The translations under genes and the position numbers were made by a program. 55,065 nucleotides of DNA from Prorocentrum cordatum (lineage: Eukaryota; Sar; Dinophyceae; Prorocentrales; Prorocentraceae), in contig CAUYUJ010017845.1 in NCBI GenBank assembly GCA_963575745.1, forward strand, positions 126,001 through 181,065, given 5' to 3'. Below are positions 43,455 through 54,100 of this stretch, in pieces (within the stretch, counting starts at the first letter, position 1; every line of letters starts with the position of its first letter). The notes under the pieces are model-generated. The model saw only the letters and a list, made by a program, of their open reading frames with translations. It was not told the origin of the DNA and made no database searches.

Positions 43455-43642
43455 GATCATCATCATTGGGACACCATCACCATCATCAGCAACATCATCC
43501 TCAACATCATCATCGCCATCGGGACACGATCATCATCTCCATCGTCATCATCACCAGCATCGTCAATATCATCATCCTCATCGGGACACCATCATCATCA
43601 CCACCATATCCATCATCATCATCAACATCATCGATATCATCG

Positions 43643-43686
<44 letters not shown>

Positions 43687-43695
43687 GGGACACCG
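42690..43695 (+). repeat. (ATC)n tract punctuated by CGGGACACC
   Basis: About 1 kb of CATCAT triplets in which CGGGACACC (or CGTGACACC, GGGGACACC) recurs more than ten times, generally 30-100 bp apart. The motif is always in the same orientation and phase with the triplets. Confidence 0.93.
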
Positions 43696-43862
43696 ACAGG
43701 ACACTGGCGGGACACCGGCGGGACACCGCGCCCCACCGGCCCCCGGAAAGGAAACATTTGGTTCGGCCGCGCCTCAGCCGGAGGCGGGACACCGCGCCCC
43801 ACCACGCCCCACCAGCCCCCGGAAAGGAAACATTTTGTCCGGCCGCGCCTCAGCCGGAGGAG
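43696..43862 (+). repeat. tandem duplication of about 65-75 bp
   Basis: CGGGACACCGCGCCCCACC, GCCCCCGGAAAGGAAACATTT and CGGCCGCGCCTCAGCCGGAG occur twice in a row, starting at about 43722 and 43789. Single CGGGACACC-type motifs precede them. Confidence 0.85.
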
Positions 43863-44555
43863 ACTTTCTTCTTGCCCGCCCGCGCAGCTTCGCCTCGCCC
43901 GCACGCACGGCACGCACGAACACGAAACCGAAACCGATTTCCCGATAGGGGCGCTCTCCGTTCCACTTCGATCTCACCCCGTCACCTCCGATTATTTCTA
44001 TGTTGCTCATTCATATTAGGCTTTTTTTCGTATGATTCGGTTTCTTCGTATTCGTAGTACCATCGTTATTGCTATTACCATCTATAGCATAACTAGCCAT
44101 ATTCACAGTTTCAGCAGTTTTAATAGTAGTAGCCTCATCAACATTACTACTAGTAATAGTATCATCATCATTATGTTTGTTTTGTTTATCTTCGTGTGGA
44201 ATTCTGCATCCAACTCTTATGAGGTCTATGTTGTCATTTATTTGTTCAGGCATTCATGCATTTATTCATTCATGCATTGCTATGACTGTTGCACTTATCA
44301 TTGCTAGTCTTGTTATTTTTAATTGTTGTTATTATTTCGTATGTCGCGATTCGCATTAGTAGTGTTCGTGTTACATGTCGTATGGGTGGTATTCGCCTTT
44401 TTGTTATGCTTCGTATTCGCCTTATTCTCATTATTCTTATTGTTGGTCTGTTCTTCTTCTACTTCTTCTTTCAAAGCGCTCCCCCACCCTCGTCGGCGCA
44501 CGTGCCACGGGCCACGCCCTCCCCCCCTCTGTAGGCCCTCCTCTTGGGCGACCCT
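43863..44555. other. A+T-rich island, no gene seen
   Basis: 43985-44480 is strikingly A+T-rich next to G+C-rich flanks. Minus-strand triplets are dominated by AAT and AAC, so it looks like a decayed AAT-type microsatellite. Confidence 0.5.
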
Positions 44556-44654
44556 GGGAAGGAGTCGGAGGCGGACGAGGAGGTGGAGGAGGAGGAGGAA
44601 GAGGAGGAGGACATGGAGGAGGAGGGGGATGAGGAGAAGGATATGGAGAAGAGA

Positions 44655-44732
<78 letters not shown>

Positions 44733-44733
44733 C

Positions 44734-44787
<54 letters not shown>

Positions 44788-44922
44788 CGATGATGATGAT
44801 GATGATGATGGTGATGGTGATGATGCTGCTGATGATGCTGATGATGATGATGGTGATGGTGATGCTGATGATGATGGTGGTGGTGGTGATGATGATGGTG
44901 GTGGTGGTGATGATGACGATGC

Positions 44923-44954
<32 letters not shown>

Positions 44955-45770
44955 CTGATGACACTGCTGATGATGATGATGAGGAGGAGGAGGAGGAGGA
45001 GGACGAGGGTTACAGGACAAGGATGAGGAGGCGGAGGCGGAGGAGGAGGAGGAGGCGGAGCAGGTTCTCGAAGAACGGCTCGCGCGCGGACCGCAGGAGG
45101 AGGAGGAAGACAACTGAGGAAGAGCAGGAGGAGGAGGAGAAGGAGGAGAGTTGAAGGAGTAGGAGGAGGATAAAGACCCAGCAGAAGGAGGAGGAGGAAA
45201 GGTTAGAGTAGGAAGAGAGAGGAAAGAGGGAGGAGGAGGAGGAGGAGGATGATGACGAGGAAGGAGGAGAGGAGGCGAAGGAGGGAGATGAGGAGAGAGA
45301 GAAAAATGAGATGAGAGGAGAGGAGGAATGAGAAGAGCAGTAGGAGGAGGAGGAGTATGAGGAAAAAAAAAAGAGCACGGAGGCAGGAGAAAGAGAGGAG
45401 AGGAGGCACGAGGAGGAGGAGGATGAGGATGAGGAGAGAGAGAGAGAGGAGGAAAGTAGGAGAGTAGGAGGAGGGAGGGAGGAGAGGAGGTGAAGAGGAG
45501 GAGAGGAGGAGAGTGAGGGGAAGGAGGAAGAGGAGGAGGAGGAGGAGCAGGAGCAAGAGCAGGAACTGGAAAAGGAGGAGGAGGGGGAGGAGGAGCAGCA
45601 GGAGGAAACGGAAGAGACGGAAGAGGATGACGAGGAGGAGAAGGAGGAGGAGGAGGAGGCGGAGGAGGAGGATGAGACGGAGGATGAGGAGGAGGAGGAG
45701 GAGGAGGACAAGGACCTGGATAACGGAACCAGGAGGAGGAGGAGGAGGAGGAGGAGGAGGACCGCAGCCT
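44556..45770 (+). repeat. (GGA)n, (GAT)n, (GGA)n triplet region
   Basis: GGA triplets to about 44655, nearly pure GAT to about 44960 with GGT variants, then imperfect GGA/GAG to 45765. At 45043-45114 a short piece reads EEAEQVLEERLARGPQEEEE, then DN and a stop, which might be coding but may be chance. Confidence 0.93.
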
Positions 45771-45896
45771 TTTTTGCCTTAACTTCTCAACTTCGCTCAA
45801 GGGGTTCAGCCAGTTTTCCGCTTTGGTCAGGGCCGCCCAGGGCCCACGCTTGCAGGCCTCAGACGTTTGTTTCTGGGTATCCCTGTTGTGCGTGGC

Positions 45897-47016
45897 ATGG
45901 CAGGAAAAGATGCTCGTGATGGGAAGACAGCGGCTGGAGTCGCCTGCCCGTCGTGCGGGTGCAAGAAGAACCCCGCCCACTTTTCGTTATGCCACCATTG
46001 TAAAGGTGCTCTTCCTCAGCTTTCTGGTCTCACTCCACCTCCTCCACCAGAATGGGTGCGCGACCCGTGGGTGTTCGCAGGGGTTCGGAAGGACAAAGGA
46101 CATGGCAAAGGAGGGCAAGGAGCAGGTGGTAAAGGTCGGGGAGGTGCAGGTGGGAAAAGTCGGAAGGGTCTCGGGGGTCCTGGAGGAGGTGGGGCTGAAG
46201 GAGCTGGAGGTGGGAGCGCGCGTCCGCCGCCAGAATCTGGCCCCAAGCAGCAGCACGGCGATGCCTTCGACGAGCTGCACCGTTTCGCGCAGATGGCCAC
46301 CAATGGTCGCATCAAGGACCTTTTGCCCGATGCCGCCAAGCAAGCCCTTTTCTGCTGCCTGTGAGGAGGCCCGCTTGTCTCGCCAGCAGGACGTCCCCCC
46401 GTCCAACGTGCTGTACAAGGCTGAGCAGGCTCAGAAGCAGTGTGAGAACTAGATCACTCGCTTGCGTGAGCAGTCTAAGAGTATTCAGTCTCAGGTCGGA
46501 CAGTTGGTCAACCAAAAGGCTGAAGTGGATCAGACTCTCATGGGTGATTCTGTTGCCTTGGAGAAGCACAAAAGACTGCTGTCGAGGCACTGTCCGCAGT
46601 GCCCCCCCAGCATGGAGACGCTCGACCAGCAGATGGGTGAGTTCAGGAGTGTTCTTGCAGGTGCTGCAGCACCAGATGTGCGTGAGAGATTGCAGGGACA
46701 GTATGAGACGTTGCTTGGACAATCTCAGTCTCTATTACCCAAAAGCGTTCCTCGTTCATCACCTAGCCAAGCTGAGCCGACAGTCATGCAGGTCGATGAA
46801 GCAGACCTGGCAGATGCGTGTGCGCAGGTGTCAGGCATGGAGGCATCGCAGAAAAGGGAGTTACTTGATGCTCTTCGGAATGCGTCCAAGAAGCCTCGGT
46901 TCTGGAGCCCTGGTCCAGGAGGTCGCCTCACCGCAGGTGCTGCCAGTGCCGCCTTTCAACACCCGCAGGCCAACTGGGAGGACGTCGGAGCTGAGGACCA
47001 AGAGCAAGACCTTTAG
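45897..47016 (+). pseudogene. LINE ORF1-like, zinc motif and coiled coil, broken
   Basis: From ATG at 45897 the frame reads MAGKDARDGKTAAGVACPSC, then GCKKNPAHFSLCHHC: a CPSC...C-x2-C zinc-binding pattern. A Gly/Lys-rich region and DELHRFAQMATNGRIKDLLP follow. A shift near 46345-46355 moves the sense to a second frame (EEARLSRQQDVPPSNVLYKA), which has an in-frame TAG at 46450-46452. It then continues as LREQSKSIQSQVGQLVNQKA through a coiled-coil stretch and a second CPQC motif to 47016. Zinc motif plus coiled coil directly upstream of an endonuclease start fits LINE ORF1. Not functional as read. Confidence 0.55.
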
Positions 47017-48470
47017 TGCTGGCGCTCCAGTGCCAGCCTCACTTCTACCTCGTGAAGTTTGTTCTCATCAAGAGTATGTTCCTTTCTGGGGGCAGGCAGG
47101 CTACCCCTCGGCCTCGAGCCTCGATGAGCGTGTTCGCCCATGGACTGGTTCCTTTTTGCCGGCGCGGAGTCCGTCGGCAATTCTGCCTTCTTTAGGCTCA
47201 GGTTCGTCGACAGACCTGGCCCCTGCAGACCGCTGGAGCCCGCAGGGTGGCCATAGCCTTAAATCAGGGGATCGTCTCATCAGCCAGGTCGGAAGTTCGC
47301 CGACGAGGGTTGCCTCCAGCTCTTCAGGGACTAGCTGGGCTGGGTGTACCTCGACGGCTGGGCCTGCTGCGTGGACTTCGGCCGCCGCGAGTGGATCGGC
47401 GGCTTCGTCGGCGTCTTCAACCTTGTCGTTGCCAGTGGCCACGAGTGGCGCTTCGCCCTTGTCATCTGGGCCTTCTGCGCGTGGACCTTCGACGGCAGGT
47501 ATTGCCACGCTTCCCTCTCCCCCGCAAATTGTTGAGCCAGGTATTGAAAATCACAGTTCCGGACAAATGCGTGCTCTGGTCCCGGCCCCCAGCGGCGCGC
47601 GGTGCTCACCTCCTCGGCCCGCCGCGGCACTTGGAGGCAGAGGGTGCCGACCTTCGGGTGGCATTCGGTCGGAGGCGCAACCATGTGCTCAGAGCCCCTC
47701 GAAACTGGAGTCTTCGCCGCTGCCTCTCAAGTTTGCCGCGTTCAACAGCTCTAGCTGGCGCGGGGGCGCTCGAGCAGATATGGGCGGCGCTGGATTCCGT
47801 GGCAAAGCGCCTGGCTTCACCGAGTTTGTGAAGAACACGACTGCTGACATCGCTTTTCTTCAAGAGCGCAGACTTCGCGGGGCTTTGTTTCGCCGCCAGA
47901 TAGCGCGGCTTCAGAGATGGGAATGGGGGGCCTCGGGGCTCAGCATGTGGAAACTGACTCAGGCAGGCCGTCTGCAGGCACCTTCGGGATTGCTCGGGAG
48001 CATCTTGATAATTGGGTGCAGCCAGGTGAACCAGCCTCTATTTTTGAGGGTCGAGTGAGTCGATATTTTCTGCGGAGCACATATGTGGGTCGACGAGCCG
48101 AAATCCTTCACGTCAGTAATTTTGGGTCTCGGAGCCCACAGGGCGGTTTTTCATGTTTTCCATTCGACGTTCCATGAAGCCCGATGTCATTCCGAGGCCG
48201 CGCGTCGAACGTTTTCGATGGCGCGTCGCGTTATGCGATGTCACGTGCGTTGGGGTCGTCAAAGGCTTGCGTGCTTGTTGCGGATCGGTTGATGTGGGCT
48301 GGGGTTTCTCAGGATTGTACATTTGCTTTGCGCTGGGGTGGTTTCGACCCCCATCCCTGGCTGATCCACCCCGCGGGTAACGTCGCAGGAAGAGTTTGAT
48401 CATTTCGTTCGTAGTGCCAGCGATGCTGTCGCGGACATTGACCGCGCCACGGGGGGGGGGTCGTCCAGAA
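47017..48470 (+). pseudogene. LINE ORF2 5' part, endonuclease start, broken
   Basis: After a Ser/Pro-rich linker, the frame ending at 48058 reads PLPLKFAAFNSSSWRGG, then TEFVKNTTADIAFLQERRLR. This is the usual start of an APE-type endonuclease (N-terminal Asn, then Q-E). A shift near 47920-47970 moves the sense to another frame (AGTFGIAREHLDNWVQPGEP and VSRYFLRSTYV), and coding sense becomes patchy. A last recognisable piece is EEFDHFVRSASDAVADIDRA near 48393-48452. The reverse transcriptase is missing, so the 3' part is lost. Same strand and adjacent to the ORF1-like region, so probably one element. Confidence 0.5.
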
Positions 48471-48759
48471 ATTTCCTACCCTATTGCAGTGTTGGTTCTT
48501 CGTTTTGAAGAGACACCGCCCCGCGTCATTCCTTCCGGCCCCCTCCCTCGTCCTCCCTCTTCGCGTATCTGCCCCTGCTCTCCGCGTGTCTCCGTCGTCA
48601 TCGTCCATCGTCGTCGTCGCCATCACCATCATCATCAGCATCATCAGCATTCTCGTCGTCTCCATCATCAATACCACCACCATCCTCATCAACATCATCA
48701 AAACACCCCCCTTGTTCCCCCGCGTCTCTGCTTCGCCACATCCCCCGCAAGTCTCGTGG
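48471..48759 (+). repeat. CGTC/ATC triplet-rich stretch
   Basis: 48595-48705 is a run of ATC and CGTC-type triplets. Flanks show no gene. Confidence 0.7.
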
Positions 48760-49205
48760 CCTTGTGAGGTGTTCCACCGAAGGCCCCATCGGCAGGGTCC
48801 TTAGTGCGCCGCCCAGCCCATGTCGGCACGCCCTTCAGACGCTTCGTGTCCCCATGAGGAGCTCATCGGAGGTCCCGGCGGCAAGGTCCACATGCCGTCG
48901 CCCAGGCCACATTGATGACACCCTCAAACATTTCGTGCCCCTATAGGCAGCTCCACCCAACAAAATCCCAGCGGCAGGTTTCCCAGGCCGCCGCCCAGCA
49001 TATTTCGGCATACGTTTCACACGCTTCGTGGCCCCACGGGGAGCTACACCGACGGCCCCACAGGCAGGGCCCACAGGCCGCCGCCCAGCCCATTCCGTCA
49101 TACGCTCACAAGCTTCGTGGCCCCATTGGGGAGCACCCCCGGTGGCCCAAGCGACAGGGTCCACATGCCGTCGCCCAGCCCATGTCGTCCACGAGTGGCG
49201 CCCAG
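48760..49205 (+). repeat. about five copies of a roughly 90-bp repeat
   Basis: Landmarks per unit: CTTCGTGGCCCCA, GGGGAGC(T/A)(C/A)CACC, GGCCCCA(T/C)(C/A)GGCAGGG, CCACATGCCGTCGCCCAGCCC and ATGTCG. The units have diverged. Related to the two copies at 37745-37975. Confidence 0.8.
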
Positions 49206-49700
49206 CACGGCTCCAAGAGCGCCCCAAGAGGCGCCGAGTAAGTTGCACCCTCATGCAAATAGTTTTTGTCACTTGTGGGGGTCCTCTTGGGGCCCTCTTG
49301 GAGCATTCTTGGGGCCCTCTGGGAGCGTTCTTGGGGCCTTCCCGGGGCCCCAGTGGGCCCTCGGAGGGCCCCGAGAACGTTCCCCGAGGCCCCCAAGAGG
49401 GACCCCCCAAAGTGGTACAAAGAATTCGCGCGAACGTGCAATCTGTTGTAGGCCTTTCGGGGCCCTCTGGGAGCTCTCTTGGGGCCCCCATTGGTGGCGC
49501 CTTGGGGCCTTGGGATGGCTCCAAGAGGCTTCGGGATTGCCCCAGACCGCCACAAGACAGCTCCGAGACGGCCGTCGAACACCACGGGTGAAAGCAACTG
49601 AGGCTAGGGAACAGGGCCTCTGGTAAGCCGCCACTGCGCCCCCTGGACTACCCAGACAGCGAGGGGACCTGAAACGCCCTGGGGCTCCAGGGGCCCCAGA
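49206..49700 (+). repeat. CTTGGGGCCCTC-type degenerate repeats
   Basis: 49270-49540 consists mainly of TCTTGGGGCCCTC and GGAGC motifs at 15-25 bp spacing. No gene seen. Confidence 0.65.
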
Positions 49701-49756
49701 TTAGTGAAGTGAAGGTTTTTGCCATGCAAGCACCCCGAAATTCTTCACTTCACTAA
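49701..49756. repeat. perfect 14-bp hairpin
   Basis: TTAGTGAAGTGAAG (49701-49714) and CTTCACTTCACTAA (49743-49756) are exact inverted copies around a 28-nt loop. The A+T-rich arms stand out from the surroundings. Confidence 0.85.
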
Positions 49757-49965
49757 ACCGGACCAGGACGAACTCGCTACGCTCCAGTCCCGCGGGAGAT
49801 CCAAGACTCCCGCCGCCGCCCGGGGACGTTGCTGCATTGCGGTGCTCTGGTCACTGTTAATGGCTTCCGCGGGCTGCAGCGGCGCACTTCCATGACTACC
49901 CCGACTCACGAATCCAGTGGTTGGTCTGGCTCTATGGGTTGGTTTAGTTGTGTCGGTTGATTTTA
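49757..49965. other. no gene seen up to gap
   Basis: Mixed sequence between the hairpin and the assembly gap; a minus frame passing through the N run is not meaningful. Confidence 0.5.
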
Positions 49966-50065
49966 NNNNNNNNNNNNNNNNNNNNNNNNNNNNNNNNNNN
50001 NNNNNNNNNNNNNNNNNNNNNNNNNNNNNNNNNNNNNNNNNNNNNNNNNNNNNNNNNNNNNNNNN
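49966..50065. other. assembly gap (100 N)
   Basis: Exactly 100 N. The true distance and possibly the linkage between the left and right parts are unknown. Confidence 1.
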
Positions 50066-50435
50066 AGCAGGGGGAAGGAGAGGAGGAGGAACAGGAAAAT
50101 GAGGAGGAGGAGGAGGAGGAGGAGAACGAATAAGACAACGAATAAGAAGAAGACAAACAAAATAATAATAAGAAGAAGAATAATAATAAGAAGAAGAAGA
50201 CGAATAAGAAGAAGAGGAAGAAGAATACGAATCAGAAGAATAATAATTATAATAAGAAGAAGAATAAGAAGAAGAGGAGCAGGCGGAGGAGGAGGAGGCG
50301 GAGGAGGAGGAGGCGGAGGAGGAGGAGGAGGAGGAAGGAGGCGGAGGAGGAGGCGGAGCAGGAGGAGGAGGAGGACGAGGAGGAGGAGGCGGAGGAGGAG
50401 GAGGAGGAGGAGGAGGGGGAGGAATAGGGGGAGGA
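50066..50435 (+). repeat. (GGA)n / (GAA)n / (AAT)-rich purine tract
   Basis: GGA and GAAGAA triplets, with an AATAAT-rich centre (about 50160-50260). The assembly gap directly precedes it, and it directly follows the LINE poly(A) when read on the minus strand. Confidence 0.95.
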
Positions 50436-50630
50436 TTTTTTTTTGCCGCTGCGCTACTCTGCCGCGAGTGGTCGCGGTCCTCCTGGCGGCCAGCCAGGCA
50501 GCCGACGAGCACGGCACTTAAGACGCTGCCAGCGCAGGATTGTTCCATGCACGCTGGCCGACCCGCAATGCAGGCCACGCGACAGGGCCTTGCCCCCGTG
50601 GCGACTGCCAGGAGGCCCACCCGTCGGGCG
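50436..50630 (-). other. LINE 3' UTR and poly(A)
   Basis: On the minus strand about 190 nt after the last stop end in nine A (50444 to 50436), followed by simple-repeat DNA. This fits the 3' end of a retroposed LINE. Confidence 0.7.
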
Positions 50631-51104
50631 TCAATCAAATAACCGCACCGCACTGAGAGCATCCACGTCGAGCCAAATAAAGTCGCTCTTCGGGTGCTTG
50701 CCAGACAGGAGACGGTTCCAATATGAGGCCGCCGAGCGGGGGCAGTGCGGCTTACCATTACAAACTTTGTTGAGATAGCGCACGTAGCCCCCAGCCGAAA
50801 AAGCCTTACACTTCAGGCAGATACACAAAGCGCTACCGTCAGAGCAAGACAGGGCAATGCACTTGTGGCCAAGCTCTATGAGCTTGGTGTCATAGAGCTT
50901 GTGGGTGTGACGACAGACACTGTTGGGAGGCCAACAGGACCTGGACACCCTCAAACATTGCTTGCACTGCCAGTAGCCGTCCCTATGCACCCAAGAGTGG
51001 CTAATCTTGGGAGCGGACACGGCGGGCTCCCGCTGCTCACGCGTGGCCTGCGACAGATCACACGCGGGCCAGAGCGGTAGCATCCTGGCAGCCAGCACAC
51101 ACAC
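50631..51104 (-). pseudogene. LINE C-terminal Cys-rich region, frameshifted
   Basis: This continues the large LINE ORF in another frame. It reads WPACDLSQATREQREP, then Cys clusters: CKQC, SC...VC, KCIALSC, CICLKC and VC, and ends ALSAVRLFD. Such Cys-rich tails probably bind nucleic acid. The junction lies near 51100-51110: the reading frame moves by one base relative to the ORF ending at 50951. That upstream frame has no Cys-cluster sense after its KLGRK. Confidence 0.65.
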
Positions 51105-54100
51105 TTTCTTCCGAGCTTGGCGTAGTGATCAGCTAGGTCGTTCCCAGCCTTACAAAACCGCAAATGATCATCCCCTTGGGCCTGTTCTTCGGTCATGTGA
51201 CCTTTGACCTTGAAAATCTGGCCCATTTCAGAATCAGCCGTCCAAACAAACATTCCAGCGTGCACCCGTTTGAAAGACAACTGTTCTGAGCGGGGGAGGG
51301 ACCACACCTGTACAACATTCTGACAATCACTATAACCACATGACGGTTCCAGGGCATTCTGGCAGGCCGCCGTACAAGCAGCGAGCTCACCAGCCTGAGC
51401 CGTTTGCGGGATGGGGAGGGGGAGGGGAGCGTACACATGACCCAACTCTTGCCCAGAATCGGAGACCGAGACATACGACCACCCCGTCCGCGACAACTCC
51501 CGAATGACCGACTTGATGCACGAACCGTCCATAAAAATATGACCTTTCACGAAATAATCATCACGACCAGGGTCACTGGCATGATAAACAGTAGGTTCAG
51601 CAACAGTAGGGGCTGGAAAGAAATCACCAGGATGAGACATAATCCCCATGGTAAACAGAACCTGATCGTGCTTCGATAGGGATGACCATGCTGGTGGATG
51701 GTATTGAAAGTCATCCCCTAAAAGCTCGCGGCGCAGCTCGGTACAGGACTCGTGCACGCGCTTCCACAACCGGTGGAAAATCGTGTCCTGCTCCTTGCCG
51801 CACAGGGGGCAGAGCAAGTCGGGCAAAATGTAGCCGTGCTCTGACGCTCTAACCTTGGTCCACGGAGCCTGACAGACGAGCCCGCGGATACAGCCTTTCT
51901 CCCAAGGCGTGAACTTAGACGAAGCCATAGCACGGAGCGGCACGTCTAAGCAAGCACGTCGCTCAAGACCAAGGCTGTCTCCGTAGGCACGCTCATGAAA
52001 TCTGAAAACGGCGAGACGCAGCAGACGTTTGAGGAGGGCAGGAGAGACAAGCGTCAACTGAACTTCCACCCCCAAATCGTCAACCAAGGTAGAGAAAGAG
52101 GGCATCTTCCACCCAAGACGCTCCACGGACAACCTGAGGGCCCCAACGGGACCTCCAACCTGCCTCCAGGAGGGGGAAGGGCCCGCAAACACAGTACTCC
52201 AAGCCCCCCTGAGCTCGGCCAAGCTGAGGCCAAACTCGAAGGAGGCCGTCAGGCTGGCCCAGATTTCTTTGGACCAGCGCACGATCGGGGCCACAGCACA
52301 ATACCAAGTGGGGTCGGCGGCGAACAGCAAAGCTGCAGTGAGAGATCGGCCTCCAGCCGAAGGGCTGAGAAACCGTCCAAGGGATCGCCGCAAACTCGCC
52401 AACTCATGGTCGGAAGTGCCATGTACCTCACAGCCATAAGTTCTGCTGGCCAAGGGGCCACTCGCATATATACGCTTGGCGTGTCTCCCCAAAGCATTCC
52501 TGTGAACCCTCAACCTACGACATTTAGTTTTGAAGGCCTTCTTACGAATCTGAATCTTAGCTCCTCTCCTGGCCGTCCGCCGAGGCTTGCCAGCAGCGTC
52601 GCCAATGCCCAGGTTGACAACAGATGCGCAAGGAGCTCCGCCCACAGCGCCAAGGCCTCGGCGGATCTCCTTAGCCACTAGAGGGACTGAGGCGACCACA
52701 GCCGCCTTGCTAACAGAAATAGAGCAACCAAGATCGGACTCGATGGCCACCTGCAATCGGAAAGCAGCTTCGATCAGGTCCTGTACGACGGCCTTGGGAG
52801 CCCCCGTGCACGACAAGGTGTAGTCATCGATGTAAACTCTCAACGAGACCGATCTAGGGATGCTAAGGCCGTCTAAGGCAGCTAGCGTGAAGACGCGAAT
52901 GAAAGTGGTGGCGAATCCACACCCAGCAATCAAACCTCGCCACGCAAACTGCGGGCCCTCCACGCGGCCGTTCATGGCCATGTAGCGGCACGAGCGGTAA
53001 GCCTCGTAGCAGACCCTGGCAATCTGCATGGGAAAGGAATGCTGGTGACAACGAGCGAGGAGCGAGTCGAGGTCGACAGCCTCGTAGAACTTCAGAAGAT
53101 CCCACAGGACAGACCCAGAACAGTCCTTGGAAGCCACAGCAACCTCGCTCCTCACTCCTTGCCTCCAGACGGTATCGACACTGGAGGCAGAAGCGCCAGC
53201 ACAAAAGTATTCTCGGGCATTGGCCACTTCCCACTGCCGAGCAAGGTCTCGCCTGGCGCGGGCCCACAAACGATGCAGAGCAACGAACAGTCCGATTGGG
53301 CGGTGCCCGCCACCGGGCTTCGCGAGCATAATAAGCAGCACAACTCTCATCTGACCAGGCAACAGACCCGAACGTTCCCAAATCGCAATCATGATCGACA
53401 GCACCTGCAGAGCAGGGTCCGACAGATGCTGAAACGACCGAACATGAAAGCCATCCACAGAAGAGGCGGTACGAGCAGGAAACGAACGGGCCGTCCGACG
53501 AAGATCCTCGACCGAAAGCACGGGCAGAGGCTCGAGAGGCACGAATCTGGAGCCAGAAGGTCGCGGCTCGGGAACAGGTTGGGCATGCCAGATCCGCGCA
53601 AATTTCTCGAGCTCGGAAGATAAAAGGGCCCCAGGGTCCGAAACCACCTCGCCTTTAGCCGACAGGGTCGTAGAGGGGGTCCACCCAGCAGCTCCCCGAA
53701 TCACCCCGTGGGCATGACGGGCGCCGTTTTCAATATTGTGACGAATCCATTCCAACCAGTACAAATTATCATCGTGACGAGACTTGCTCTCAGCCGCCGC
53801 CAGGGCATGGGAGACCAAATCAAGCACGCGTTGGGGTTCCCCCTCAGTGACAGGTTGGCACGGGGGGCTATAGGTCACAATATCTTGCACAGCCTGGAGG
53901 AGAGTCAATGGCTCACCATCCCAGGTACCCAGTCTCGACGGAGGGTGGAACAGCTCGCCCGCAGTGTCCCGCAGGTGTTGCTGCCGACGCTCCTCCGAGC
54001 TGGTCGCTCTGGCCACCTTGCGTGAGCTATCAATAGCCCTCGCAGAGCAAGACCGTTTTTCATCACCGCAATAGGCAAAAGGTGGGGAGGAGAGAGGCGC

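Noticed and set aside
44319-45980. 553-codon minus ORF
   Set aside because: Ser/Pro/His-rich translation of GGA and GAT tracts.
49745-50758. 337-codon minus ORF across the N gap
   Set aside because: Includes 34 unknown residues and simple-repeat translation.
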